64,000 bases of DNA from Mycoplasmoides gallisepticum (GCF_900476085.1 NZ_LS991952.1:310001-374000); one strand, 5' to 3'; shown: positions 48,225 through 59,680, numbered from the stretch's first letter. Numbers and translations: made by a program. Notes: generated by a model not told the origin, from the letters alone.

Positions 48225-51164
48225 TTGTTGAGATCGAAAATTAAAAAACTGCTTTTTAGCAGTTGTGCATTATTATTATCTATTTTTCTATTATTAATAT
48301 TTGGGCAAAATAAACCGCTTAATACTAATAATAATTCTTTAATATACGATCATCAACTAAAAAACCAAGCCTTATCTGAAACGATCGTTAATAACGGTAG
48401 GATCTATCGTAAGAGCGTTGAACAGTTTAATGCGCTCCAACAACCTGGTTATATTAGCAATAATAACTTTAATGGCTTAAAGTTAGCAAACGGTGGGTAT
48501 ATCTTTATCTCTAAAGATAATGATAATATTATCTATCGGACTGATTTATTCTATAACACGTTATGAACCTATCGGTTTGCTAATGACAACCAGATCAGTC
48601 GTCATGTTGTTGAAGTTGCTTACGATCCATATGATCCCACGACCTTTTATGTTTTAACGGTCCCTAGAAATAATGATGATAATGCAATCAGAGCGTATGC
48701 TAATTGCAGTAAGGATGGTTTTGGGGTCATTACCAAAATAAAAGAAAATCTTGACCGTGAACTAGATAAACGGGCAGATTTTCAATCTGAAATTGCGATT
48801 GATCCGCAAGCATTATTAAATAATATTCCCTCGACATGGAATAGTAACCCTTCATTTTTAAGTAATATGATCGGTTTTACCAATAATGGAAAATTCATCT
48901 TTTCTTATAACAATTATTTGGCTAATCTAGCCAACTTAATCGTTTATAAGCAAAACATTTATCTTATTGGAGGGAATGGGAATATTAACCCAACGATTAG
49001 TGATCGGTTCCAATCGTTGGGGATCTTTCGGATCGATAAGAACCTCAATCAGGTTACAGGTTGACCTTATGCGGTCTTGATTGGTGGGTGGTCTCAAACT
49101 AAGGATAGCAATTTTGGGGTAAATTTACCGATCTTTCAAGACGCGCAATTTACTTATGTAATCAGGGGTGCGATTGCTGGAGGAAAAATCATCTCAGATA
49201 CTGATCAACTTCAGATTGGGGGAAGTTGATCAGTGGGTGATCATAACGTTTTAAGTGCGACTAACCGTGAGATCCCAAAGGTCAGTAATAACAGTTCAGA
49301 CCTGCAATTATTAGGGACATTTAGATTAAATCTAAGTGTGTTAGATTCACTAGGTTCATTTGTCTCACCTACTGCATTTATGCCAACAACTGATCTAAAA
49401 AGAACTAACCCAAACTTCTTATTAGTTTCAGGTTCGCAAGATTTTAACTTTAATAATAATAATGATCTATTTAATAACCGAAGAGAATTAATGGTTAAAT
49501 CGCGGTTATATCGGCTTGATAATACGAACTTTTATCATAGTTTAGCTGGCTTTTCTTATGGTTTTGTTTTTGGCTCATTTAGTATGCAATTTAATGATCT
49601 AACGATCATCTTTGATACAAACGGTACATATACAGTGATCCAACCACCACTTCAGTTGCAAAGACTATTTGGGTTTGAGAATAATCAGTACCGATGAGAT
49701 AATTTTGTTAACTCATTAAGTTCAGCTAACTACAACTCCTTATCACAATCACAAGCTGGGAATACGATCATTATCTTTTGATCGAAAAAAGAACAGAACG
49801 TTAATAATAAAGTTTCTACAGTTTATCTAATTGATAATAAGGATAATGGTTATCGCGCTAGAATCGTCCCTTCGATTAACCAGAGTTTTTTAGATCAGAC
49901 CCAACAGATCTCAGATAATTCTAGCTTTGGGGTTTATCCTATTAGTAATGTTGTCTCATTAAATGGGATTGATGATATTTTAGTTTATCTTAATTCAAAT
50001 AATGCTAATTTTAAGGCTTTATCATTATTTAAATTTTCAAGTGATAGGGTGATTGAACGGTTAATTATTGATAATAATTACCAAGATCCAGTGGCTACTA
50101 GAACATCATATCTAGGTAGTGGTGAACTACTTTTAAACCCAGAAAACGATGATCTGTTTACTTTTACAGTGCAAGAGTTAATCGAACCTTATCGTGGTGA
50201 TTTTAAGATCAAAGATCAATATATTGATAAGTTTATTAAATACACCCCAGGAATTAATAATCCAAGACCAGATCTAGTTTTATTGATCAAGAATGATAAT
50301 CTTGATCTTAAAACCCAATCATTTAGGATGGAATCAATCGTTAAAAACCCTTTGGTTAATAATTATTTTGAAACTGTCCCTGGCTTAGATTTTAAATACC
50401 GTTATTTTGGGTTTGGCGCTAACCCAACTTGGGTGTTTAGTTTTATTGTGATCTCTTCGATCGTGTTCTTTGTTCCCTTAGTTTGGTTGGGAATTATCTT
50501 TGTTTTAAGATTTTATAGTTTTTCAGTAAGAGATTATATTCAGATCCAAAAAAGAAAACAAAATAATAAGAAGATCTTATCAGCATTTAAAGCTACTTTA
50601 GAAGATGCTGAAGCTAGTGATCTGATTAGTAATAATAAAAACCAATCACTGGTAGAAAAACAATACAGTGAACTGATGAATATGATTGATTTAGCTAGAT
50701 ATCGTCATATCAAACAACAACAAGAAATTTATATCTACGAATCATCAGTTGTTTCCAAAAACGATAAGGATGATCTTGGGATTAGATTGTTAAAAACCAA
50801 ATTGCAGTTGTTACAACGTTATTTCATTGATCAAGGGATCAAATGTTATCGTTATAACTTAAAAGATCATAAAGAAGTGTTCTTAAATAATCCTAAGCTA
50901 ATTACTCACTTAAAGAACACTGATTTCAAATTACCAGTAATTATGGACCATAATGATATCTTGCATTATGGTAGTTATCCAAGTAATAAAGAATTGGCCA
51001 GTTTATTTGGGATTAATCTAAATGTTTTAAAGAAGATTGATGCTTTAACCTGACAGATCGTTCATTCTAAAAATAGTTATAGTTTTTATAACTCACCTAA
51101 GTTTAGTAATGTTTATGTTGAACAGATGACTAAAAAGAATGTTCGTCCACCACAAAAAGGTTAA
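48225..51164 (+). CDS. Large membrane protein with ArsD-like cytoplasmic domain
   Basis: 979 residues, TTG start (no better in-frame start near), TAA 51162. One N-terminal hydrophobic segment (8-28) works as signal anchor. About 700 residues outside have repeated strand-like blocks (GKLYR-, LVVSGS- and YLIDN-type), perhaps a beta-propeller. A second TM segment is at about 744-770 (FSFIVISSIVFFVPLVWLGI). The cytoplasmic tail has a coiled stretch, then residues about 855-935 resemble the arsenic metallochaperone ArsD: GIKCYRYNLKDHKEVFLNNP, KLPVIMDHNDILHYGSYPSN, ELASLFGI. The ArsD cysteines are absent. Function unknown. Confidence 0.8.
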
Positions 51165-51213
51165 GGCTAGTCGGCCGATTTTTAGAAAAAATAAAAAAAT
51201 TTTATTTAACATC

Positions 51214-51241
51214 TTTACATTTCAAAAATCTGTGCTATACT
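51214..51241 (+). promoter_or_regulatory. tRNA-Leu promoter
   Basis: TTTACA (51214-51219), 16 bp, TATACT (51236-51241), about 27 nt before the tRNA. Confidence 0.65.
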
Positions 51242-51267
51242 TATTACAGTTAAGTTATTAACTATCA

Positions 51268-51352
51268 CCTGGAGTGGCGGAATGGCAAACGCATCAGACT
51301 CAAAATCTGACGGGTTACACCCTTGTGAGTTCAAGTCTCATCTCCAGGACCA
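51268..51352 (+). tRNA. tRNA-Leu (anticodon CAA)
   Basis: Acceptor CCTGGAG/CTCCAGG with A and encoded CCA (51350-51352). Anticodon stem TCAGA/TCTGA encloses CTCAAAA, giving CAA. The long variable arm (GGGT/ACCC) is class II as expected for Leu. T arm GTGAG-TTCAAGT-CTCAT. Confidence 0.95.
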
Positions 51353-51380
51353 ATAACTAATAACTAATAAACTAACTAAC

Positions 51381-51409
51381 TTGGCGCCCTATGGTGCCAA
51401 TTTTTTTTT
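51381..51409 (+). terminator. Terminator of tRNA-Leu
   Basis: TTGGCGCC (51381-51388) / GGTGCCAA (51393-51400), 4-nt loop, T9. Confidence 0.9.
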
Positions 51410-51430
51410 GTTTATAAAGACTAAATATAT

Positions 51431-51456
51431 AAAAAACAAGCTAACTACTTAGCTCG
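51431..51456 (-). terminator. Terminator of the ECF-like gene
   Basis: On the minus strand, GAGCTAA...TTAGCTTG forms a short stem followed by T6. Confidence 0.6.
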
Positions 51457-51478
51457 TTAAGTTGGTTGTTTAACTTAA

Positions 51479-52223
51479 TTAAAACATTTTTTTCGTAAAC
51501 AGATTGTTTTGGAAGAAAGTTAATAATGGGATTGCAAAGAAAGCGACCAATGAGAACTTAATTAAGTTAAATAATGAATATAAAGAAAAGATCCCCGTTC
51601 AATAATCATTAATAAACAATAAGAAGAACCTTAGATTGGTGGTTGAATTATAAAATTTGGCTACTTCAATAAAATTAATCGTTCTAACAGCTCTAAACCA
51701 TCATCAATACAATGGTGTTATTAAAATCCCATTTATGGCTGAAAAAAGAAACATTAAGATCGGAATAATTAAGATTCAGATTACTAATCATTTAACCTTC
51801 TTATCTTTTAATTTTGTTTTATTTAGTAATCAATTTAAAAAAGCAAAAATCAAGATCGTAAAGATATTAATAATTGTTAAAAAAATAATCCCAATCCAGT
51901 TTGTCGAGTTCCAAATAAAATGAATTAATGATAACGAGATTGCTAGTGCAACGGCTGAATATATTGAACTAATATAGATAACTGGAATTAAAAAAACAAT
52001 CGAGATATCAATTGTTAAAGACAATGAACTAAAAAAAAGGAATTTTCACTAGCGAAGATAAATAAGCAAAGATAATCGCTAATGCTAACATTCCAGCGTT
52101 AAATGATAACTTAAAATTGAAACTATAATAATCTCTTCTTTTTCTTATGTTCTTTTGAATTTGCACGTAATTATTATACATATAATTGAATATAAATAAT
52201 ATAATTAATATTAAATTAACCAA
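51479..52223 (-). CDS. ECF transporter S-component-like membrane protein, frameshift at A8
   Basis: Two frames join at an A8 run (plus strand 52031-52038). The first part reads from TTG 52223 to MLALAIIFAYLSSLVKIPFF and stops. The second resumes as SSLSLTIDISIVFLIPVIYI and runs to TAA 51481-51479, reading UGA as Trp. One fewer A restores a single protein of about 248 residues with six helices. The pattern resembles ECF S components, which bind vitamins or cofactors. The start is uncertain: the frame is open up to ppa. Slippage, phase variation or sequence error could explain the shift. Confidence 0.62.
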
Positions 52224-52230
52224 TACAATT

Positions 52231-52264
52231 AAATAATAATGTCAAATAAATAATAATGTCAAAT
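52231..52264 (+). repeat. 17-bp tandem duplication at the ppa start
   Basis: AAATAATAATGTCAAAT occurs twice in tandem (52231-52247, 52248-52264). Each copy carries ATGTCAAAT. Only the second is in frame with ppa; the first gives ATG TCA AAT AAA TAA. Confidence 0.9.
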
Positions 52265-52813
52265 TTATTAGAACTTAAAGTAACAATAGAAATCCCAAAG
52301 GGATCAAATATTAAGTATGAATACGATCGCAAAACTGATCAAATCTCTGTTGATCGTATCTTATATGGATCTGAAGTTTACCCACACAACTATGGTTTTA
52401 TTAAAGAAGCTTTAGATTGAGATGGGGATGAATTAGACTGTTTAGTGGTTGCCAACCAAGCTTTTCAACCAGGTGTGGTGGTTCCTGTTAGAATCTTAGG
52501 AATGATGGGAATGGTTGATTCAGGTGAAACTGATAACAAGTTAATTGGTGTAATTGCTTGTGATAAGCGTTTTGAAAATATTAGATCTCTTAAAGATCTA
52601 GGTGCACACGCATTAAAAGAAATTAAAGGGTTCTTTGAAACTTACAAGTTACTACAAAACAAAAAAGTTCTGGTTAAAGGTTTCAAAGAGTTAGACTCAG
52701 CGATCCACGAATATAAAAACTGTGTAAGTCTAATGAACCAATATGGATCATTACCTAAGGATGAATTCATTGCCAAAATGAAGAAAATGTATCCTGAAAA
52801 ATACATGGAATAG
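52256..52813 (+). CDS. ppa: Inorganic pyrophosphatase
   Basis: 185 residues from ATG 52256; UGA tryptophan at 52418. It hydrolyses pyrophosphate to phosphate. Family I signature [12 protein letters not shown] (metal-binding Asp) and YPHNYGFI are present, as is the [10 protein letters not shown] region. Length is normal. The ribosome meets an upstream duplicate ATG with a 4-codon frame, which may lower or couple translation. Confidence 0.95.
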
Positions 52814-52834
52814 TTTTATCAACAATTAACCAAT

Positions 52835-52865
52835 AAAAAAGTCGCTACTATGCGACTTATTTTTA
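52835..52865 (+). terminator. Terminator of ppa
   Basis: AAGTCGC (52839-52845) / GCGACTT (52852-52858) with A run before and T run after. It may work in both directions. Confidence 0.8.
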
Positions 52866-52891
52866 TCTTAAAGACATTTTAAGTGAAGAAT

Positions 52892-53602
52892 ATGGTAAGA
52901 TATATCAGTAAGATTAATAAGGTTTTAATGGTTGGCAACTTAGAAGTTAACGTAACCAAGAAAAAAGGAATTAAGAATATCTATTTAAAGGTTAAGCCAC
53001 CATTTGGTGATATTTTTGTTTCTTGCCCTTTAAATTGTCCCGATCAATCAATTGTGGATTTTGTTTTGTTGAAGTTAAATTTTGTAATTAAAGCTAAACA
53101 AAACGTTTTGAGAAATGCAGAACAATTTTATACAAAGTTTGAAAGTGGAGAAAAAATATATCTCTGAGGGCAAGTATTCAATTTATTAATTGTTGATACG
53201 AAAAAACGGCCTTCGATCCAATTACAAGAAGACAATATTATCTTTAATGTTGATAAAGATTTGGATCAAAATGCAAAAGAAAAAATATTTGATAACTGAT
53301 CAAAAAAATCACTCATGTATGAGATGAAAAAATCGATCACAGACTTAGAAGGAATTATGGGTGTGAAAGCTAACGAATATCGTATCAAAAATATGAAAAC
53401 AAAATGAGGCACTTGTAACGTAGATAAAAAACGAATCTGGATTAGTTTACGATTGGTAAAGAAACCGATTGCCTGCTTACTATATGTTCTTGTTCACGAG
53501 ATGACTCATTTAATAGAGCAGAATCACACAAAAAAGTTTTATAAAATTGTTGAACATTTTTTACCAAACTGAAAAGAAATTAATAAACTACTTAAACAAT
53601 AA
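52892..53602 (+). CDS. YgjP/SprT-like zinc metallopeptidase (DUF45)
   Basis: 236 residues from ATG 52892 (GTG 52883 is an alternative). The C-terminal zinc motif VHEMTHLIEQNHTKKFY (HExxH with a later His) and the upstream KWGTCNVDKKRIWISLRL block are typical of the YgjP/DUF45 family, putative cytosolic metallopeptidases. UGA at 53165, 53297, 53405 and 53570. No signal peptide. Confidence 0.87.
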
Positions 53603-54009
53603 TTTTCTATAAAAAATATCAAATTTACCGAATATTTTTAAGATTTTCAAAAATTGTAAAACTTTTATTTAACCATAAATAAAGATTTGGAAAACCAAAT
53701 TTTATTTTTCCAGTTCGTTCTAACGTTTGTAGTGTAAAACCAGTATTTTTTTCTCAAATAAAGAATAGAAGCCTGTCCTTAAAATTTATTTAAAAAACTA
53801 GTTGAAGCATTTGATATTTGCCGTAAATTTTATTCAAAATAATGCCGAATTAAAGACATTAATGACTAAGCCTTTTTGGCTATCTTAGTCAGTTTCAGAT
53901 GAGTGCAAAAATGAACGATTTTCAACTTTAGAAATAAAGCATATCTAAAAGCGAAATATATAAAGTAATTATGAATCATTTTAAATATATTATTTTACCA
54001 TTTTAATGT
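53603..54009. other. 407-bp gap with possible gene relic and hairpins
   Basis: No intact gene. The minus strand at about 53782-53629 reads KDRLLFFIWEKNTGFTLQTL, then ERTGKIKFGFPNLYLWLNKS before TAA. It is coding-like in code 4 but has an in-frame stop just upstream; unidentified. A hairpin GACTAAG/CTTAGTC lies near 53865-53892, and a weak ATTTGG/CCAAAT stem before a T-rich run at 53685-53710. It lies upstream of the suf operon, whose promoter is not obvious. Confidence 0.4.
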
Positions 54010-54816
54010 ATGTCAGAACTAGTAATTAACAATTTAACAGTTAATATTGATAAGAAAAGAATATTGACAAATGTTTCAGCAACTATTAAAGCTGGTGATA
54101 TCGTTGCAATAATGGGTCCAAATGGCCATGGTAAATCAACGCTTTTAAAAACTATAATGGGTCACCATGATTCAAAAATAGTTAGGGGAAAAATTTTATT
54201 TAAGGATCAAGTGCTTAATAAGATGGAAGTTGATGAAAGAGCCAGATTAGGTTTGTATTTGGCAAGTCAAGCTCCAGAAGAAATTCCTGGCGTTTCATTA
54301 GTAGAATTTATTCGCTCAGCAATAAACGCAAGAAGAGAAAAACCAATAGATTTACCGGAGTTTTATAAATTAATTCAAAGTAACACCAAAAAATTAAAAA
54401 TGAATTTTGAATTGCTAAATCGTTCAGTAAATGAAGGTTTTAGTGGTGGTGAAAAAAAGAAAAATGAAATCTTTCTTTTAAAAACAATTAATCCTGATTT
54501 CGCAATGCTAGATGAAATTGATTCAGGCTTGGATGTTGACGCTTTAAAGATCATTACAAAAGAGTTACAAGAATGAATAAAAGATAAAAGTAAGTCATTA
54601 ATAATCGTGTCTCACTACGAAAGAATGTTTAAATTAATTAAACCAACTAAGGTTTTTGTAGTGGTTAACGGAACAATCGTTACTGAAGGGGATGCAAGTT
54701 TAGCAAAACGAATAGACAAAGAAGGTTATGATTGAATTAGAAAAGAATTCAACATTGACTTTAAAGAAAATAAAGACCATGACTTCGAATTGATTGATCA
54801 ATTCGCTGCTAAGTAA
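54010..54816 (+). CDS. sufC: SufC, ATPase of the SUF Fe-S assembly scaffold
   Basis: 268 residues, UGA tryptophans at 54574 and 54733. Walker A GPNGHGKST, signature FSGGEKKKNE, Walker B FAMLDEIDSGLDVDAL and switch His in VSHYERM. The FSGGEKKK signature is specific to SufC. With SufB and SufD it forms the scaffold on which Fe-S clusters are built. First gene of sufCDSUB; 6 bp before sufD. The last 15 residues are acidic. Confidence 0.95.
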
Positions 54817-54822
54817 TTAATT

Positions 54823-55461
54823 ATGGAGAAAAAATACTTTGTCTTAATCGATTCTAATGCATCTGAATTAGTTTATTCGATACCAAAAAATACTAATAGT
54901 TTTATTCACTTATTAGATATTCATGATAGTGATTCAAATTTGAATATAAATGTCAATTTATCTGAGTATTCTTCGGCAAAAGTGATTATTTCTACGTTCG
55001 GAATTAATAAAAATAAGAAGAAATATAATATCAAATTAAACCACTTATCTAATAATGCTAGAAGTGTTTATCAAAACTATGTTGTGGCGGCTGATCAGTC
55101 AAATGTTTCATCAACAATTACTAGTGTGATTAAAAATAAAACTCATCAAAATGATACAGTTCAAGAAATTAGAGGTGTTTTATTAAGTGATGAAGCCGTA
55201 GTTAAGGGAGAACCTCAACTGATTATTGACGACAATAATGTTAAAGCAAAACACGCAATGGCTGTAGGAAGATTAAATCAAAATCACCTGTTTTATTTAA
55301 TGGCTAAAGGTGTGAAAAAAGCTGAAGCAATTAAATTGATTTTAATGGGTTATTTCATTAAAACAATCAGCATTATTGAAAGTGAAAAAGAACGAACTAA
55401 AATGATTAAACAAATTGAAGACTTATTTCTAAAAGTTAATTATGAAAGTTCAATTAGTTAG
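54823..55461 (+). CDS. sufD: SufD-like, short form
   Basis: 212 residues, about half the usual SufD. The C-terminal part matches well: GVLLSDEAVVKGEPQLIIDD, NNVKAKHAMAVGRLNQNHLF, YLMAKGVKKAEA. The first half keeps only a reduced beta-helix portion and lacks the N-terminal helical domain. The start is intact and the frame unbroken, so this looks like genuine shortening. It overlaps sufS by 20 bp. Confidence 0.85.
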   Translation: MEKKYFVLIDSNASELVYSIPKNTNSFIHLLDIHDSDSNLNINVNLSEYSSAKVIISTFGINKNKKKYNIKLNHLSNNARSVYQNYVVAADQSNVSSTITSVIKNKTHQNDTVQEIRGVLLSDEAVVKGEPQLIIDDNNVKAKHAMAVGRLNQNHLFYLMAKGVKKAEAIKLILMGYFIKTISIIESEKERTKMIKQIEDLFLKVNYESSIS

Positions 55462-56638
55462 AGAAGAGTTTAGTTGATTTAAAAACAATAAAGGTTGAAT
55501 ATATTTTGATAATGCAGCTACGAGTTTAAAACCTGACTCTGTTGTCAATGCTATCAGCGAGTATTATCAAAAATGATCATTAAATCCACATAATAACAAC
55601 ACTAGTTTATCTAACAAATTAAACGATATTATTTATGAAACTAGAAAAAAAACAGCGCAATACTTAGCAGTTAGTGCTGATGAAATAATTTTTAATAGTT
55701 CAGCAACTGAGATCTTAAACTTATTCGCTTTCGGTTTAAATGAATATTTAAAAAAGGGTGATGAGATTATCGTTAACGAGTTAGAGCATGCAAGTAACCT
55801 GATTAATTGATTAGAGTTATCTAGAAGAAATAATCTCAAATTAGTACTAGTTAAATCTTTAAATGAAATTAAAGATAAGGTTAATCAAAAAACTAAATTA
55901 GTTGCATTTTCTGGTCTATCCAATATTTTTGGCTACAAAATTAACTACTTAGATTATGCCAAACAGATCAAAACGATAAATAAAAATTGTTTAGTTTTTA
56001 TAGATGCAACACAGCTAGCAGCACAAGAAAAAATTGTCATTAGTCAAAACATTGACGGTTTATGTTTTTCTGCGCATAAAATCTTTGGACCTACTGGACT
56101 GGGGATTGGTTATATTAAAAAAGATCTGCAAAAGATCCTTAATCCTTTAAAGTATGGTGGGGATATGTATTACGATTTTGACATTAACCAAAAATCGATT
56201 TCACTTAAAACCAACCCGCTGAAATATGAAGCAGGCACTAATAACGTTGCTGCTATCTATTCATGATCTAAAACTTTAGATTTCATAAATGAAATCTATA
56301 ATCAAAAATTTCAAACTTATAAGCAGAACTTAACTACTTATTTTAAAGAGAAAATTAAGCAACAAAAAAAGTTGATCTTAATAAATGAACAAGCTAATTT
56401 TCCAATCTTCCTATTACAAATTCCAAATATCCATTCCCAAGACTTAGCTTGATACTTATCAACTAAAAAAATTATTACTAGAGCTGGAGCTTCTTGTGTA
56501 CACCTACTAAAGAAATACCAAAAAGATGGTTATGTTCGTGTTTCTTTATCAATCTATAATACAAAAGAAGAGATCGATTACTTTTTTAAAGTAATCGAAG
56601 AGTTTGACTTAAAGGATATCTTAAATGAATTACTCTAA
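55442..56638 (+). CDS. sufS: Cysteine desulfurase SufS
   Basis: 398 residues from ATG 55442, with UGA tryptophans at 55475, 55496 and 55577 and later. PLP enzyme taking sulfur from cysteine. YFDNAATSLKP, NELEHASNLINW, the PLP Lys in FSAHKIFGPTGLG, and the catalytic Cys in RAGASCVHLL are visible. The usual histidine-rich NxHRG loop is altered to NPHNNNTS. Confidence 0.93.
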
Positions 56639-57059
56639 TGCATTAATCAGAAGACAGATCATCATTGATTATTATCAAAACCCTAAGAACTTTATTAAAG
56701 AACCCATCAGTGATCCTAATTACAAAGTAATAAAAACTAAATCAGATAGCTGTGCTGATCAATTTGATCTCTATCTTTTAATCAAAGATGATCTATTAGT
56801 GGATTTGAAGTTTAGTGGGAGTGGTTGTATCATTTCTCAAACAACTTTTGATTTTTTATCTAAATACTTAATTAATAAGAAATTAGATGAAGTCAAAAAA
56901 CTTTTATCAGCTTATCTAGAATTTATTTTTAAAGATGTAAAAAACCCACTTTTAGCCGAAGAATTTGATATTTTTTCTTCAGTTCACATGCAATCTAATC
57001 GAATTATTTGCGCAACGATAAATGCTAAAGCACTAAATGAATATTTAACCAAGGAGTAA
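56625..57059 (+). CDS. sufU: SufU, sulfur-transfer partner of SufS
   Basis: 144 residues, overlapping sufS by 14 bp. Three cysteines in the expected places (SDSCADQFD, GSGCIISQTT, NRIICATIN) with Asp after the first, as in zinc-bound SufU that accepts sulfur from SufS. Confidence 0.93.
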   Translation: MNYSNALIRRQIIIDYYQNPKNFIKEPISDPNYKVIKTKSDSCADQFDLYLLIKDDLLVDLKFSGSGCIISQTTFDFLSKYLINKKLDEVKKLLSAYLEFIFKDVKNPLLAEEFDIFSSVHMQSNRIICATINAKALNEYLTKE

Positions 57060-57062
57060 TAT

Positions 57063-58463
57063 ATGCCGATATCAAAAAAAATCTTAAACAAAAAATACCA
57101 GTATGGTTTTTATGATAAAGATACTTCAATTTTTGAAACCACTAAAGGAATCTCTAGAGAGATTGTTAAGAAGATTTCTAAACTAAAAAACGAACCAGAA
57201 TGGATGTTAAAGATTAGATTAGAAGCATTTGATACTTTTATGAAGATGCCAAATCCTAGCTGAGGTCCTGATTTATCATTTATTGATTATGATAATGCAG
57301 TAATGTATTCTAAAGCAGTTGATAATCCTCAATATAGTTGGGATCAAGTACCTAAGAAGATTAAAAACACATTTAAAAAACTAGGAATTCTAGAAGCAGA
57401 AGCTAAATTTTTAAATGGGGTTTCAACTCAGTATGATTCCCAAGCTGTTTATCATAGTATTGAAAAAGAGTTAGCTGAAAATGGGGTGATTTTTACTGAT
57501 ACTGACACAGCAGTACAAAAATATCCAGAATTAGTAAAGAAATATTTTGGTTCAATCGTTTCAACAAACGACAATAAGTTTGCTGCACTAAACACCGCAT
57601 TCTGATCGGGTGGATCATTTGTTTATGTGCCTAAAGGTGTGGAGATTAGAAAACCCTTACAAGCTTACTTCAGAATTAATGGTCGTAGGGTAGGTCAATT
57701 CGAACGAACAATTATTATCCTTGAAGAAGGTGCTAAATGTCACTACGTTGAAGGTTGTACAGCTCCGGTTTATTCAGAAGACAACTTGCATTGTGCTGTG
57801 GTTGAGGTTTTCTTGCACAAAAACTCAGTGGGAAGATATACGACAATTCAAAACTGATCTGATAACGTTTTAAATTTAGTTACTAAACGTTCGATCGTTT
57901 ATGAAAATGCCAAAATGTCATGAATTGATGGGAACATTGGCGCAAGAATTAATATGAAGTATCCTTCATCAATTCTAGCTGGAGAATATGCTTCAAGTGA
58001 TTGTATCTCAATTGCTGTAGCCAATAAAGGGATTATTCAAGACGCGGGTGCTAAGATGATCCATTTAGCACCTCATACTAAATCTAGAATCGTTTCAAAA
58101 TCAGTTTCATTTAACGGTGGGGACACTTGTTATCGCGGTTTAGTTAAAATCGGAAAAGATGCTCACTATTCAAGTTCAAAAGTTGAGTGTGACACCTTAT
58201 TAATCGATAATATCTCAAGAACTGATACGTTACCAACTGAGATTATTGAGAATAAATACTCTTCTTTAGAACATGAAGCAAAGGTTTCAAATATTAGTGA
58301 AGAACAACTTTTCTACATGATGTCTAAAGGGGTTCCTAAAGATGTGGCTGAAAATCTTATCGTTCTAGGTTTTATTGAACCTTTCACTAAAGAATTACCA
58401 ATGGAATATGCGATCGAATTGAACCGTTTAATTACGATGGATATGGAAGGAAGTGTTGGTTAA
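57063..58463 (+). CDS. sufB: SufB, Fe-S scaffold subunit
   Basis: 466 residues, UGA tryptophans at 57261, 57603, 57858 and 57921. [40 protein letters not shown] with the conserved Cys, [17 protein letters not shown], and [19 protein letters not shown] all match SufB. Full length. Last gene of the operon. Assembles [4Fe-4S] clusters with SufC and SufD. Confidence 0.95.
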
Positions 58464-58496
58464 TCGTTTATAATTAATTAGTCAAATGATTAGTTT

Positions 58497-59627
58497 ATGC
58501 GACCTTTTCTTGAGTCAAATTATTATGAATTATTAGGCGTTAGTGAAACTGCCTCTAAAGAAGAGATTAAAAAAGCATTTCGTCGTCTTGCTAGAGAATA
58601 TCACCCCGATGTTAATAAAGCTTCTGATGCTGAAGCTAAATTTAAGGAGATTAATCGGGCTTATTCTATTTTAAGTAATGAAACAACGCGATTTGATTTC
58701 GATCGTCGACTTAAACAAAGAAGAGCTAAAGCAGCAGCTATCAACACAACATCATTCTTTCACCAAAGAAACCAAAATCAAAACTATTATGAGATTTTAA
58801 AGGTGAATCAGAATGATTCAACTGAAAAGATCACGATTCAATACAAGATGATGCGTTTGCAGTACTCTACGGTATTTGCTAAAGACGCGCACTCAACTGA
58901 GATGAGTCGTAAGATTGAACGTGCTTATGAGATCTTAGGTGATCCCTTAAAACGGGCGCGATATGATCAATACCTAAAATTAGCCAACACATCGTTGATG
59001 AGTTTTGAACTGTGGTGTGCTAAAAATCCTGAAGAATCACCAATCGAGAAAAAAGCTGCTACACCATCATTTAAAGAAGACAAAAAAGCTAAAGAAAATA
59101 AGAAGACTAAAACAAAAGCTGAAAAACAGTCTGAATTTGAGAAAAACACAGAACAAGTAAAAGTTAAAAAAGACAAGAAGAAAAAAGGTGAAAAACCACC
59201 TAAACAAGTTCAAGCAATCGATCCTGATCTTTTATTTCCTAAACGTTGAAATGACACTTCAAGATTGATGAAGATCATCACTAATGTACAATTAGTTTTA
59301 AGATATACCCTAATTCTTTGCATCGTTCTTAGTTTGATCTTCATCTTCTTGCAAAACAACTCAGTACTAGAAAAGTTTTATAACGAGCTAAGTCTTGGGT
59401 GGTTTCCGTTTGTTTGGATCTTATTTGGAACGATCACCTTATTAAGTTTTTTAAATATCTACTTAGCTAGTGATTTCAGTGCTACAAACCCTGAATTCAA
59501 AAAAGTAAAAATTGTCTGAATCATTACCGCAGTCCTATTCATTAGTGTTTTTTATGCTTCTTATCTAACTAAAAAAGCGATCGAAGCTCAAGAAATCCAT
59601 AATAATACTGCAAATAAATCAGGATAA
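58497..59627 (+). CDS. Membrane-anchored DnaJ-like protein with two J-type domains
   Basis: 376 residues, reading UGA as Trp at 59247 and 59517. The first J domain (about 8-72) has the HPD motif (REYHPDVN), so it can stimulate DnaK. The second (about 98-160) has the J fold pattern but no HPD. A Lys/Glu-rich linker (about 175-245) leads to three hydrophobic segments at the C-terminus. This arrangement places a J domain at the membrane. Confidence 0.85.
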
Positions 59628-59680
59628 AATTCGCTGGTTTACAATCAAAAATTACGTTTAAACTTTGAAAAAATTGTTAA

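Noticed and set aside
52239..52253. First ATG of the tandem repeat as the ppa start
   Set aside because: It meets TAA after four codons and is out of frame with ppa.
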